Assembly (NCBI RefSeq): GCF_900100785.1
Contig: NZ_FNCP01000010.1
Coordinates: 1-64,000, forward strand
DNA: 64,000 nucleotides
Direction: 5' to 3'
Source: Desulfosporosinus hippei DSM 8344
GTDB lineage: Bacteria > Bacillota > Desulfitobacteriia > Desulfitobacteriales > Desulfitobacteriaceae
The notes below the pieces were generated by a model. That model did no database searches. It saw only the letters and a program-made list of their open reading frames with translations, and had not been told where the DNA came from. A program made the translations under genes and the position numbers. Positions 18,406 through 28,276 of the stretch are shown here, one piece after another (position 1 is the first letter of the stretch; every line of letters begins with the position of its first letter).

Positions 18406-19212
18406 CTAACTAGGATTCTTGGTATCCTCCCATAATTGCCATACCTTTAACAATGGATAAGGATTAATCCATTGTTCATTGGGAAGTTCTATACCAAAAT
18501 GAAGGTGGTCCGGAGTTGTCAGGGCATCACCGGTGTGACCCATTCCGCCAATGAAATCCCCGGCTGCAATTCTTGCCCCTTTCACAAGATCCGGAGAAAT
18601 ATATTGCAGATGGGCGTAGTAATAATAATTCCCATCATCTCCACGTACACCAACTCGCTCACCACCTAATCTGTTCCACCCCAGTTGTTCGATTTTTCCA
18701 CTACATACACTAACTATACTTGTCCCTTCTTTTCCAAAAAGATCCGTTCCCTCATGTCTGCGAATCCCTCCTTCTCGATCTGCTCCAAAACTATCCTCAT
18801 ACCAAGTAGTTCCATTAATGGGGAAGGTGTATTTATAAGGTTTATAATATGAATACTTGGCTAAAATTTCACGATGTCTTTTAAGCACCTTAAGCTTATC
18901 TGAGGAAAGCTTGCCCCAATTAAGATTTGCGAAGGAAACATCGGTTTGTAGTTGAGTAATAAGTGCTTGAGCTTCTATTTCAGGAATCGTTGAACGTATA
19001 GCTATGAGATCCTCAAAAGGGATTGTCGGGGTTCTGGAATTATCCTGTACACATTGTTTTACAAGGTCGGGAGTTATTGTTGATAAATAGGGATATACAT
19101 CAGAATCAATTTTTGCTGGCCGATGCAGTACCTGCCAGACAAGGAATGAAGAAAGTATCAAAATAATTAACTGGATTACTGAAATCAAACTTTTTTTTGA
19201 GCTTACTCTCAT
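18406..19212 (-). CDS. M23 (LytM-type) peptidoglycan endopeptidase
   Basis: The 268-residue protein has an N-terminal membrane anchor (about 10-28) and a C-terminal M23 domain with intact zinc ligands: R-H-E-G-T-D near residue 152 (HxxxD) and H-L-H-F near residue 236 (HxH). It probably cuts peptide cross-links in the wall. ATG 19212 follows AGGGG. It is divergent from lexA, and the SOS box at 19258-19271 lies between the two, so LexA could affect both genes. Confidence 0.88.
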   Translation of the reverse strand: MRVSSKKSLISVIQLIILILSSFLVWQVLHRPAKIDSDVYPYLSTITPDLVKQCVQDNSRTPTIPFEDLIAIRSTIPEIEAQALITQLQTDVSFANLNWGKLSSDKLKVLKRHREILAKYSYYKPYKYTFPINGTTWYEDSFGADREGGIRRHEGTDLFGKEGTSIVSVCSGKIEQLGWNRLGGERVGVRGDDGNYYYYAHLQYISPDLVKGARIAAGDFIGGMGHTGDALTTPDHLHFGIELPNEQWINPYPLLKVWQLWEDTKNPS

Positions 19213-19257
19213 AAAATCCCCTACTCTCTTAATTATCCAAGAATTCTTAGTTATTTA

Positions 19258-19271
19258 CGAACATTTGTTTG
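19258..19271. promoter_or_regulatory. LexA (SOS) box
   Basis: CGAACATTTGTTTG matches the Gram-positive LexA pattern CGAAC-N4-GTTYG and lies 55 bp upstream of lexA, overlapping the -35 hexamer of its promoter. LexA normally represses its own gene this way. Confidence 0.8.
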
Positions 19272-19297
19272 CACTTTTAGCGAATGAATGGTACAAT
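19269..19297 (+). promoter_or_regulatory. Sigma-A promoter of lexA
   Basis: TTGCAC (19269-19274) and TACAAT (19292-19297) are separated by 17 nt. The -35 box overlaps the SOS box, so LexA binding would block RNA polymerase. Confidence 0.75.
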
Positions 19298-19325
19298 ATT
19301 CCTGACTAGATGGGGGTGTTTTTTT

Positions 19326-19940
19326 ATGTACCCGGATTTATCGCCAAGACAAACGAAGATTTTGGAATTTATTAAACAGGAAATCCGTAAGAAGGGTTAT
19401 CCACCTGCCGTAAGAGAAATCGGCGAAGCTGTAGGGTTGTTATCTAGCTCTACTGTTCATGGGCATCTCCAGACATTGGAGGACAAAGGATACATTCGAC
19501 GTGATCCCACTAAACCACGTGCAATCGAAATTTTGGATAGTTCCAGTGAGGCCCTTGAAATGAAAAAAGTAGTCCAAGTACCTATTGTCGGCCACGTCAC
19601 AGCCGGTCAGCCTATCACGGCAATTGAAAACATTGAAGGGTCCTTTCCCTTATCAGCGGATTTTGTACGCCATGACAATGTTTTTATGCTTCGCGTCAAG
19701 GGCGAAAGTATGATAGGAGCAGGAATATTAGATGGGGATTACATTATCGTTCGACAACAAAGCGAAGCACGTAATGGTGAAATTGTTGTAGCCCTAATTG
19801 GTGATGAAGCGACTGTAAAACGTTTCTTTAAGGAAAGAACTCTGATCCGACTTCAACCTGAAAACCCATCCATGGAACCGATCTACTCCCAGGATGTTTC
19901 AATCCTCGGTAAGGTCGTCGGCGTTTTTCGTACTATGTAA
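19326..19940 (+). CDS. lexA: LexA repressor
   Basis: This 204-residue SOS repressor has an N-terminal winged helix (residues 1-65), the Ala-Gly self-cleavage site in V-T-A-G-Q-P, the catalytic serine in G-E-S-M and the lysine in A-T-V-K-R. I start it at ATG 19326, 7 nt after GGGGGTG; an ATG 14 codons upstream overlaps the promoter region and is unlikely. On DNA damage RecA* triggers cleavage and frees target promoters. Its own promoter carries an SOS box. Confidence 0.95.
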   Translation: MYPDLSPRQTKILEFIKQEIRKKGYPPAVREIGEAVGLLSSSTVHGHLQTLEDKGYIRRDPTKPRAIEILDSSSEALEMKKVVQVPIVGHVTAGQPITAIENIEGSFPLSADFVRHDNVFMLRVKGESMIGAGILDGDYIIVRQQSEARNGEIVVALIGDEATVKRFFKERTLIRLQPENPSMEPIYSQDVSILGKVVGVFRTM

Positions 19941-20031
19941 TTACTTAACATTCCTAATATCAAAGATATGCATAAGATGTATAAGATAACATCAATTTCT
20001 ATTCAACTTTAACCAGAAGAAGTACAAGAGT

Positions 20032-20083
20032 AAAAAAGCGTTCTCTCTTCACTGTCCTTGACAGTGAAGGAGAACGCTTTTTG
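20032..20083. terminator. Bidirectional terminator between lexA and ddl
   Basis: AAAAAGCGTTCTC and GAGAACGCTTTTT enclose a second stem (CTTCACTGTC/GACAGTGAAG, loop CTT). A- and T-runs on both sides let it serve the convergent lexA and ddl genes. Confidence 0.85.
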
Positions 20084-20128
20084 CTTGCTGTGCCAGTAGA
20101 ATTCTGGGAACTAAGTTTCACAGGTATA

Positions 20129-21235
20129 TTAGTCATTCTGGGATATTTTACAGTTTTGTTTATCCTGAAAACGTTCCATACCCAAGATAATTAAGCGATC
20201 GATCAATTCAGAGTAGGGAATGCCTGTAGCTTCCCACAGTTTAGGGTACATGGAGATTTCAGTAAAACCCGGTAGAGTATTTATCTCATTAAGAAATATT
20301 TCATTTTCATCATTCACAAAGAAGTCAACCCGACTTAAGCCGCTAGCTTCAACTGCTTGGAAGGCTTGAACGGCCATAAGTTGCAATTTCTGGACGAGGT
20401 CGTCTTCCAGCGCTGCCGGAATTAGAAGACTTGAGCCAATGTTGGAGTACTTTGCTTCATACGTATAGAACTCCTGGGCCGGTAGTACTTCCCCTGGAAT
20501 AGAGGCGATAGGGCTATCGTTCCCTAAGACTGAAACTTCTATTTCATGCCCGGTAATGGACTCTTCGATAACAATTTTACGGTCAAAAATGGCTGCTGTC
20601 TTTAAAGACTCTTGAAGTTCTGTGCGATCATGAGCCTTGGAGATCCCTACACTCGACCCCAGATTGGCTGGTTTAACAAAGCAAGGATACCCTAGCTGAG
20701 CTTCAATCATATTCAAATAAGTCTCAGGTTCCCTCAGAAACTCTGATCGCAGCAGAGTTACATATCGTGCCGAAGGAAGATTTCTCTCGATGAACACAGC
20801 TTTCATTCGATCTTTATCCATCCCGAGAGAAGATCCCAGAACTCCGGATCCTACATAAGGAACATTAGCCATCTCCAGTAATCCTTGAAGTGTACCGTCC
20901 TCCCCATAGGTTCCATGAAGAACCGGGAAAACCAAATCAAACTTCCCATCGTTGGGCAGAGATTGACCATTGATGGCCAAGAAATGTGGTTGAGTAGGAT
21001 CGATGACTAAAGTTACCTGTAACCCCTCTGAAGTTGTCGGGAAGCCTGTTTTCAAAATTTGATCCGGTATAACCCCCCAAAACCACTGCCCTTGTTTGTT
21101 AATTCCAATCGTTTCTACATTATAGCGACTTCTGTCTATCGCTTTGTAGATCGACCATGCAGAGTTTAAGGAAACCTCATGTTCCCCTGAACGCCCACCG
21201 AACAGCAGCACCACAGTTAGTTTGTGATCATTCAT
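20129..21235 (-). CDS. ddl: D-alanine--D-alanine ligase
   Basis: The 368-residue ATP-grasp enzyme makes D-Ala-D-Ala for peptidoglycan. Family motifs are present: L-L-F-G-G-R-S-G-E-H-E-V-S at the N-terminus, the H-G-T-Y-G-E-D-G segment, and the metal-binding E-I-N-T-L-P-G-F-T near residue 316. Length and order fit the Ddl type with an omega loop (Y-E-A-K-Y). GGAGGATGG precedes ATG 21235. It lies downstream of lepB on the same strand. Confidence 0.95.
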   Translation of the reverse strand: MNDHKLTVVLLFGGRSGEHEVSLNSAWSIYKAIDRSRYNVETIGINKQGQWFWGVIPDQILKTGFPTTSEGLQVTLVIDPTQPHFLAINGQSLPNDGKFDLVFPVLHGTYGEDGTLQGLLEMANVPYVGSGVLGSSLGMDKDRMKAVFIERNLPSARYVTLLRSEFLREPETYLNMIEAQLGYPCFVKPANLGSSVGISKAHDRTELQESLKTAAIFDRKIVIEESITGHEIEVSVLGNDSPIASIPGEVLPAQEFYTYEAKYSNIGSSLLIPAALEDDLVQKLQLMAVQAFQAVEASGLSRVDFFVNDENEIFLNEINTLPGFTEISMYPKLWEATGIPYSELIDRLIILGMERFQDKQNCKISQND

Positions 21236-21341
21236 TATACCCCATCCTCCCTAAATATGTAGTTTACTTTCCCAACAAGACTGTCCTCAGTTAAAAGACC
21301 AACTATAAGAGTATATGCGATAAAAAGAAAAAAGCTCCTAC

Positions 21342-21887
21342 CTAACGGTCAAGAGCTCCAATTTGATCTAGAGGCCAATATCGAAATAGAGTTCTTCCGG
21401 TAATATTCTCTACGGGTAAAAATCCCCATTCTCTTGAATCAGCACTGTTGTTGCGATTATCTCCCATGACAAATACGGAATCGTTGGGAACAACGATTGG
21501 ACCGAAATCACTGTTGGCATTATCTACCACATAGGGTTCCTCAAGTCGTTGATCGTTTACATAAGTTTTTTTACTGCGTATTTCAACCTTATCCCCTGCT
21601 AATCCAACAACTCGTTTAATATAGTCATCCGTAGCATGAGCACTCGGTGGTGGATGAAAAACAATAATATCTCCATGATTAATATGATCAAACCTCTTAA
21701 AGAAGAACTTGTCCACAATGACCCTATCTTCAAGTTGAATTGTAGGGAGCATTGAACCCGTAGGGATTTTTCGCGCTTCAATCACATAGGTGCGCAATAC
21801 CCAGGAAAGCGCGAAAGCAATTAGGACAATTTCAACAAGCTCAATTAAGAATCGAAAAGAACTTTTTGGAGTCTCCGAACTTTCCAT
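21342..21887 (-). CDS. lepB: Type I signal peptidase
   Basis: The 181-residue protein has a single N-terminal membrane anchor (about 12-33), the catalytic serine S45 in G-S-M-L-P-T and the general base K91 in Y-I-K-R-V-V-G, plus the conserved G-D-N-R-N-N-S-x-D-S-R box. It cleaves signal peptides on the outer face of the membrane. An AGAGGTG ribosome-binding site precedes the ATG. Confidence 0.93.
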   Translation of the reverse strand: MESSETPKSSFRFLIELVEIVLIAFALSWVLRTYVIEARKIPTGSMLPTIQLEDRVIVDKFFFKRFDHINHGDIIVFHPPPSAHATDDYIKRVVGLAGDKVEIRSKKTYVNDQRLEEPYVVDNANSDFGPIVVPNDSVFVMGDNRNNSADSREWGFLPVENITGRTLFRYWPLDQIGALDR

Positions 21888-21950
21888 AAGTCACCTCTTT
21901 CTACTCTTCATATTAACATAAATTCATGGATGTTTAAAACCACAATTCAG

Positions 21951-23216
21951 CTAGCTCAGAAGTCCTTGTCGCCAAAGATTCAGAGCAGCCAAGATATTGC
22001 CCATCTGTACATAAGTGTAGGATATTCCTCCTTGCTGATAGACAACATAAGGCTCTCGCAGGGGTCCATCTGCTGAGAATTCACTGGTAGAACCTTGGAT
22101 GAAAGTCCCTCCTGCCATGATGACTTGATCTTCATATCCCGGCATGCCCGAAGGAATAGGCAAGACATGAGAATCTATAGGCGAACCTTTCTGTAACCCT
22201 TGACAGAAGGCTATCATCTTTTCCCGGGAACCTAATTTTACAGCTTGAATAAGATCTGTTCGATAGCTTTCCGGTTCAGGATGTACCTCAAAGCCTAAAG
22301 CCTGCCAAAAGGCAGCAGAGAAAACGGATCCCTTTATGGACTCGGAAACCGTTAAAGGGCTAAAGAATAAGCCTTGATAAAACAAACGTTGCCATTCCAG
22401 GGTAGCTCCCATATGCTCTCCAACTCCCGGGGCTGTTAAGCGTTGTGCGCTAAGCTCAACCAAATCAGCACGTCCGGCAACATATCCGCCGGTGGGGGCT
22501 AAACTCCCGCCTAGATTTTTTATCAGTGATCCGGCCATCAAATCTACACCAATATCCCCAGGTTCTTTATCTTCCACCAGTTCACCATAACAGTTATCTA
22601 CAAAAATAATTAACTGGGGATACTGGGTTCTTACGAATTCGACCAGTTCTTCCAGTTGAGCTATCAGCAAGGCGTCACGCCACGCATACCCGCGAGATCG
22701 TTGTACCATCAACATTCGGGTTTTAGGTGAAATTTTTTCTTTGATTAGTGGATATTGAAGTTTTCCTTGAGCGTCTAAGGGAATTGTGTCATGAAGAACT
22801 CCAAAGTCCATCAGGCTTCCTTGCCCTTTTCCTCTGAGGCCGATTACCTCCTCCAGAGTATCATAAGGATTCCCACTTACTGAAATAACATGGTCTCCGG
22901 GCCGCAGAACCCCAAATAAAGCTGAAGCAATAGCATGAGTACCTGAAACAAATTGTCCACGGACAAGAGCTGCTTCTGCACCTAAGATACGGGCAACGAT
23001 GCGATCAAGCACTTCGCGCCCCGAGTCACCCAGCCCATAGCCTGTTGTGCCCTGCAAATGGTAGGATGCAACTCGTTCTTCTTGAAAAGCATGTAAAACT
23101 TTTTCGTGATTCTTTCGGGCAATTTCTTCTAGTCTAGGTAACTGAGCTTTGAGAGATTCATCTGCTTTTGCCACAGCCTTATTTATTATTTCTGGCCATT
23201 CAGGGTTTGAATACAA
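21951..23216 (-). CDS. PLP-dependent YnbB/aluminium-resistance family lyase
   Basis: The protein is about 421 residues, of the methionine gamma-lyase-like family (YnbB, often annotated aluminium resistance). The PLP lysine is in S-L-I-K-N-L-G-G, with G-T-T-G-Y-G-L-G-D-S-G-R near the N-terminus and F-V-D-N-C-Y-G-E as the aspartate region. I prefer TTG 23216 because the AGGAGG site falls inside the first codons of the longer frame from ATG 23234. It follows hflX by 12 nt, the ynbA-ynbB order of Bacillus. The true substrate is unsettled. Confidence 0.85.
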   Translation of the reverse strand: MYSNPEWPEIINKAVAKADESLKAQLPRLEEIARKNHEKVLHAFQEERVASYHLQGTTGYGLGDSGREVLDRIVARILGAEAALVRGQFVSGTHAIASALFGVLRPGDHVISVSGNPYDTLEEVIGLRGKGQGSLMDFGVLHDTIPLDAQGKLQYPLIKEKISPKTRMLMVQRSRGYAWRDALLIAQLEELVEFVRTQYPQLIIFVDNCYGELVEDKEPGDIGVDLMAGSLIKNLGGSLAPTGGYVAGRADLVELSAQRLTAPGVGEHMGATLEWQRLFYQGLFFSPLTVSESIKGSVFSAAFWQALGFEVHPEPESYRTDLIQAVKLGSREKMIAFCQGLQKGSPIDSHVLPIPSGMPGYEDQVIMAGGTFIQGSTSEFSADGPLREPYVVYQQGGISYTYVQMGNILAALNLWRQGLLS

Positions 23217-23246
23217 GCCATTTCCTCCTAACATGGCTCATTAACT

Positions 23247-24860
23247 TTAATTCAATAATGAGCTGAGAACTTTCCAAACTGGTTTCAGGGAATCCCCTCG
23301 TTTGAGGGAAATCTTAACGGGATAAGGCAGGTAGGACGTTAACTGACTCAAATCTTCCTCGCCAACTTGGTCAATTTTATTTAATAGAGTAATCATTGGC
23401 TTATCGGCACTTTCCAGCTGACTAAGAACCTCATGAACTGTTTCGGCGTGGTGTACAGCTTGAGGATGGCTTGCATCAACAATGTGAATCAAAACATCTG
23501 CTTGTTTAACTTCCTCAAGGGTCGCCATAAAGGCACGCAGAAGTTGAGTTGGCAGTTTTCGGATAAACCCAACCGTATCACTTAAGAGGATCTCTAAAGA
23601 TGAGTCAATTCTAATGCTTCGTACAATAGGATCGAGGGTAGCGAATAGTTTATTCTCTCCAACCGGCAGATCAGATCGACTTCCGGCTTGTTCCATGGCT
23701 TTGGTCATAAAGGTGGTTTTACCTGCATTGGTATATCCGACTAAAGCAATGAGCGGCAGACCGCTTCGGGTTCTTTGCCGGCGTAATACATCACGCTGCT
23801 GTAGGACTAATTTTAGTTCTTTTTCCAATTGGTTAATGCGATCTCGCATCCGCCTTCGGTCTAACTCTAACTTGGTTTCCCCCGGCCCCCGGGAGCCGAC
23901 TCCGGCACCTAAACGGGAGAGAGCTAACCCCTGCCCCGTCAAATGTGGCAGAAGATGTTTAAGCTGAGCCAATTCAACTTGCAATTTACCTTCACGGGAC
24001 TGGGCCCTCTGGGCAAAGATATCTAAGATTAAGCCGGTTCGATCCAGCACTTTTAATCCTGTTTCAGCCTCTAAGGTTCTTAACTGGGTAGGAGAAAGTT
24101 CATCATCACAAATCAAGACATTAGCATCCGTTTCCTGTAACCGATGGATTAGCTCTTCCAGCTTGCCACTTCCAAAATAGCTGCGTGTCTGACCGTAACG
24201 TCGAAGCTGAACAAGTTGCCCTACTACATCAACTCCCGCGGTGCGGGCCAGTTCTCGCAGTTCAAGCAAATCCTCGTTGGTTTCCGACTCACTGTCTTCG
24301 AGGGCGATCAAAAAAGCCCGTTCCTTGCCTGTTTGCCTGGATTCATTCTTAGTCTTCCCTTTACTCTTGGATAGGCCAGAAAGACCGGCATAATAATCAA
24401 ACTCCGTCCAATTATGAGGAGTCAAGTTAACAATATAGGGTGATTGCTCCTCCGTACGAAATGCAATCTCAATACCTGTCAGACTTCCTTGGGAAACTCC
24501 AATTGAAGCCATGCTTTCCAGCCCTAAGGATTCTAAGGCGCTGTAGTCCAAGGAACTTAGCTTATGATTACCATTTGGATGGGTGTGGATGCAGCGCAGA
24601 TGTTTTCCAAGGGATCGTCCTTTTACCGGCGGAAGCGTAACTGTAGCATGACGCCCTACAGCAGAAGCCAGCAGGTTACCATTACGGGCAAGATAGACAG
24701 CTATCTCACGGTTCCAGAGTTGAGTCAGACGAACTAACTCTTTAAGGATTTCAGGATGGATAAGCTCAGAGCGTTCTGTCTTAATTTCAGATAAGTTTTT
24801 AAGTTCTTGTATCTGACTTGCCCGAATCCCGGACAAGTCTCCCGAAATGTCCATCATCAC
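23247..24860 (-). CDS. hflX: HflX GTPase with JAMM-like N-terminal domain
   Basis: HflX is a ribosome-associated GTPase that splits stalled or hibernating 70S ribosomes. Here residues from about 180 on are the standard protein: HflX domain, coiled-coil linker, G1 V-G-Y-T-N-A-G-K-T-T, G3 D-T-V-G-F and G4 N-K-I-D. At 537 residues it is over 100 longer than typical HflX. The extra N-terminal part contains H92-T-H94-P...S102-x-x-D105, an exact HxH-x7-S-xx-D metalloprotease (JAMM) signature, with a possible partner E52. Whether that domain cleaves isopeptides or only folds that way is unknown. Confidence 0.88.
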   Translation of the reverse strand: MMMDISGDLSGIRASQIQELKNLSEIKTERSELIHPEILKELVRLTQLWNREIAVYLARNGNLLASAVGRHATVTLPPVKGRSLGKHLRCIHTHPNGNHKLSSLDYSALESLGLESMASIGVSQGSLTGIEIAFRTEEQSPYIVNLTPHNWTEFDYYAGLSGLSKSKGKTKNESRQTGKERAFLIALEDSESETNEDLLELRELARTAGVDVVGQLVQLRRYGQTRSYFGSGKLEELIHRLQETDANVLICDDELSPTQLRTLEAETGLKVLDRTGLILDIFAQRAQSREGKLQVELAQLKHLLPHLTGQGLALSRLGAGVGSRGPGETKLELDRRRMRDRINQLEKELKLVLQQRDVLRRQRTRSGLPLIALVGYTNAGKTTFMTKAMEQAGSRSDLPVGENKLFATLDPIVRSIRIDSSLEILLSDTVGFIRKLPTQLLRAFMATLEEVKQADVLIHIVDASHPQAVHHAETVHEVLSQLESADKPMITLLNKIDQVGEEDLSQLTSYLPYPVKISLKRGDSLKPVWKVLSSLLN

Positions 24861-24903
24861 TAATACCTCGTATTCATAGACTAAAAATGTTTCTTAATAA
24901 TCA

Positions 24904-25905
24904 TCAAAGATTGTCCATGTTTATATCGATGGGTAAAATTTGGATGAGTTCTTCACGGCTTGAGCTAGGCTTTTGAAATAAGCGAACAGCTTGTTGTCGA
25001 ATAGTCTTCTCTACAAGATTACGAACAAGTCGAGCATTTCCGGCATAACGGTGAGAACTTAGTAAGGTCTGCAGATGAAACCGGAGAGTATCTTCAGCAG
25101 CCAAGGTTAACTCGTATTGCCGAAATTTGAACATCATTTTTCCGATTGCTAACAATTCTTCAATAGTATAGTCCGGAAAGTCAATATGTATAGGGAAGCG
25201 TGACCTTAGCCCCGGATTAGTTTGCAGAAACCAGTCCATTTCTTGACTATAGCCGGCCAAGATCAACACAAGATTGTCTTTATTATCTTCCATTGCTTTT
25301 ACTAAGGCATCAATAGCCTCTTTCCCAAAATCCTTCTCCCCGCCGCGAGCTAAGGAATAAGCCTCATCAATAAACAGAACCCCACCTAAGGCTTTCTTGA
25401 GCTGATCACGAGTTTTTTGAGCAGTATGCCCGATATATTCACCGACCAGATCTGCACGCTCACACTCAATGATATGTCCTTTTTGCAAAACTCCCATTTC
25501 TTTAAATAGTCGACCGACTATGCGAGCCACAGTTGTCTTGCCTGTACCAGGGTTCCCTTTAAAAATCATATGGAGGACAAGGGGTTCAGCAATCAGCTTT
25601 TCCTGACTCCTTCGCCTTTGAATTTCCACAAAAGCTTGCAGGTCTCGGATTAAGCGCTTAACAATGACTAAGCCGATGAATGACTCTAATTCAGCTAATA
25701 TCTCAGCAACTTTTTCTTTATCTTTATCTTTTTCTTTATCCCTGTCCTTCTCTTTATCCATGGAAGAAGGATTTGTTTTACGCAATCGTCCAATTCCCAC
25801 CATGTCATTGATAGAACTATGTACCTTCTCTGTTCTGGGTGGTAAAGGAGTCTGAATAACCGGAGGGACTTGGTTGTCCGGGCCAAATTTTATTTTAATT
25901 GTCAA
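24904..25905 (-). CDS. spoVK: SpoVK-like AAA+ ATPase
   Basis: The 333-residue CbbX/SpoVK-type AAA protein has Walker A G-N-P-G-T-G-K-T-T near residue 116, Walker B L-F-I-D-E-A-Y and an arginine finger in L-R-S-R-F. Residues 50-66 are a low-complexity run of Lys, Asp and Glu repeats. SpoVK acts late in sporulation in Bacillus, and its place beside hflX matches the Bacillus order, supporting a spore-former. TTG 25905 follows GGGAGGTG by 7 nt. Confidence 0.88.
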   Translation of the reverse strand: MTIKIKFGPDNQVPPVIQTPLPPRTEKVHSSINDMVGIGRLRKTNPSSMDKEKDRDKEKDKDKEKVAEILAELESFIGLVIVKRLIRDLQAFVEIQRRRSQEKLIAEPLVLHMIFKGNPGTGKTTVARIVGRLFKEMGVLQKGHIIECERADLVGEYIGHTAQKTRDQLKKALGGVLFIDEAYSLARGGEKDFGKEAIDALVKAMEDNKDNLVLILAGYSQEMDWFLQTNPGLRSRFPIHIDFPDYTIEELLAIGKMMFKFRQYELTLAAEDTLRFHLQTLLSSHRYAGNARLVRNLVEKTIRQQAVRLFQKPSSSREELIQILPIDINMDNL

Positions 25906-25976
25906 ATACAGGCACCTCCCATCTTTATTACTATACGCAAGTAAAGATGAAAGGTGTCCTAAAAAACTTATTGTTA

Positions 25977-27800
25977 TTATTTCCCTGTTAGAGTCTTAGC
26001 ATAGCGGACACGAGCGGTGTGATCAAGATATTTTTTGCGCAGCCGGACGCTTTTAGGTGTGATTTCCACGAGCTCATCGTCGTTAATAAACTCTAAGGAT
26101 TGTTCTAAAGAAAATTCTATGGGTTTGTCTAAACGAAGAGCCTCATCAGCAGAACTTGTACGCATATTGGTAAGTTGCTTTTTCTTACAAACATTGACTT
26201 CAATGTCTTGCTCACGCTTATTCTCTCCAACAATCATGCCTGCATACACATGAAGACCCGGGTCAACAAACAAAGTACCGCGATCTTGAGCAGCATATAA
26301 ACCGTAAGCGTTTGTCTCTCCTTCTTCAAAAGCAATTAAAGCTCCACGACTTCTTCCCGGAATGTCACCTTTATAGGGTTCATAGCCTAAGAAGATGTGG
26401 CTCATCATACCTTCACCCCGGGTTTGAGACAAAAACTCGCCCCGGAAACCGATCAGTCCTCTGGCCGGAATCTTAAATTCAACCCGTAGTTGAGTTGTTG
26501 AGAGATTAGTCATATTGGCCATCTCAGCTTTACGTTTCCCTAAGAGTTCCATTACAGCACCCAGGGCGTTTTCCTGAAGGTCGCAAATTAAGAATTCCAT
26601 AGGCTCGCATTTGACCCCATCGATCATTCTATAGATAACTTCGGGTTTGGAAACTTGAAGCTCATACCCTTCTCTTCGCATGTTCTCGATTAAGATAGAA
26701 AGGTGAAGCTCACCCCGTCCCGAGACTTTAAAGCAATCCGCAGACTCTGTCTCTTCAACTCGTAAACTAACGTTGGTTTCTACCTCTTTAAAAAGACGCT
26801 CCCGGATCTTGCGAGAGGTTACAAAATGTCCTTCACGCCCGGCGAAGGGGCTGGTATTGACCATGAAGTTCATGGACAGAGTAGGTTCGTCTACTTCAAT
26901 AGTTGGTAAGGCCTCCGGATTTAAGGCACAGGCCACGGTTTCTCCGATATTGGCACTGGTAAGTCCTGTAAGGGCAACGATTTCTCCGGCTGAAGCCTCT
27001 GCAACAACCTCACGCTTCAGGCCTTCAAAAATCATGACTTTCCCGACTTTAGTACGTTCAAAACTTTCATCCCGCTTAATCAGCGTGACATTTTCATTCT
27101 GATGGATTGTTCCGCGCACAATCCGGCCAACAACAATTTTTCCCACATAATCGTCATAATCCAGTGTGGTTACCAACATCTGAAACGGTGCTTCCAGATC
27201 AACAACTGGTGCCGGAATATGCTCTATTATCACTGAGAAGAGAGGGGCCAAAGAAGTATCTAGGGACTCATGGGCCAGGCCTGCTATCCCAGTACGAGCT
27301 GAGGCATAAACAACCGGGAAATCTAATTGCTCGTCGTCAGCGCCTAACTCTATAAAGAGGTCTAAGACTTCATCGACTACCTCGTTCGGACGAGCATCCG
27401 GGCGGTCAATTTTGTTAATTACGACGATCGGAACCAGCTTGAGTTCTAAAGCTTTGCGTAAAACAAAACGTGTTTGAGGCATTGGTCCTTCAAAGGAGTC
27501 AACAATCAGGAGTACCCCATTGACCATCTGTAATACCCGTTCGACCTCACCGCCAAAGTCAGCATGTCCTGGAGTATCGATGATATTGATCTTTGTCCCT
27601 TCCCAATGCACAGCTGTGTTCTTTGACAAAATGGTAATTCCACGTTCACGTTCTAAATCATTGGAATCCATGACGCGTTCAATTACTTGTTGATTGGCTC
27701 GGAAGGTTCCACTTTGTTTTAACATGGCATCAACAAGCGTGGTTTTCCCATGATCTACGTGAGCGATAATAGCAATATTTCTTAAGTTGCGAGTTTCCAT
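25977..27800 (-). CDS. typA: Ribosome-associated GTPase TypA/BipA
   Basis: The 607-residue translational GTPase has G1 [10 protein letters not shown]2 region R-G-I-T-I-L, G3 D-T-P-G-H, G4 N-K-I-D-R, then EF-G-like domains and the BipA-specific C-terminus (G-R-S-R-G and G-L-Y-A-A-Q-D-R-G). It assists 50S assembly and stress adaptation. Length is normal for the family. It is 72 nt upstream of spoVK on the same strand. Confidence 0.95.
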   Translation of the reverse strand: METRNLRNIAIIAHVDHGKTTLVDAMLKQSGTFRANQQVIERVMDSNDLERERGITILSKNTAVHWEGTKINIIDTPGHADFGGEVERVLQMVNGVLLIVDSFEGPMPQTRFVLRKALELKLVPIVVINKIDRPDARPNEVVDEVLDLFIELGADDEQLDFPVVYASARTGIAGLAHESLDTSLAPLFSVIIEHIPAPVVDLEAPFQMLVTTLDYDDYVGKIVVGRIVRGTIHQNENVTLIKRDESFERTKVGKVMIFEGLKREVVAEASAGEIVALTGLTSANIGETVACALNPEALPTIEVDEPTLSMNFMVNTSPFAGREGHFVTSRKIRERLFKEVETNVSLRVEETESADCFKVSGRGELHLSILIENMRREGYELQVSKPEVIYRMIDGVKCEPMEFLICDLQENALGAVMELLGKRKAEMANMTNLSTTQLRVEFKIPARGLIGFRGEFLSQTRGEGMMSHIFLGYEPYKGDIPGRSRGALIAFEEGETNAYGLYAAQDRGTLFVDPGLHVYAGMIVGENKREQDIEVNVCKKKQLTNMRTSSADEALRLDKPIEFSLEQSLEFINDDELVEITPKSVRLRKKYLDHTARVRYAKTLTGK

Positions 27801-27981
27801 AGTAGGATTTTAGTTCCTTTCTTTCACTAATCTAATCATATCACTTTAAGATATCATAGTTGGGAAACGAATTCAAGCATGAAGAACTAAGTTCAGTTAA
27901 AGCCGAACTTAGTTCTTCATGCTTTGAGGTTATTCTTGTATTGCGAGGTCTAATTTAAGTATTACCCTATTCAGCCTCGAT

Positions 27982-28239
27982 TTATCCTTTTATTGCATTA
28001 GACTCTGCTGCACTGGCAGCGGCTAGATTAATTGGACGTATCGGCATAACCGTAGAGATAGCATGCTTATAAACCATCTGCTGTCTGCCCTCAAACTCAA
28101 TAACAACCGTGAAGTTATCAAATCCTTTAATAAGTCCCTTAAGTTGAAAACCATTTACCAAATATATGGTCACAGGAAGGTTTTCCTTGCGTACCTGATT
28201 TAAAAAAGTATCTTGTAAATTGATGGGCGATTTGTTCAT
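27982..28239 (-). CDS. hfq: RNA chaperone Hfq
   Basis: The 85-residue Sm-like protein starts [12 protein letters not shown] and holds the Sm1 region (L-V-N-G-F-Q-L-K-G) and Sm2 Y-K-H-A-I-S-T-V. It forms hexamers that pair small RNAs with mRNAs. It lies 37 nt after miaA, the common miaA-hfq pair. A strong GGAGG precedes the ATG. Confidence 0.95.
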   Translation of the reverse strand: MNKSPINLQDTFLNQVRKENLPVTIYLVNGFQLKGLIKGFDNFTVVIEFEGRQQMVYKHAISTVMPIRPINLAAASAAESNAIKG

Positions 28240-28276
28240 TTATTTTCCTCCATCACCTTATTTTTCTATTCATTAT

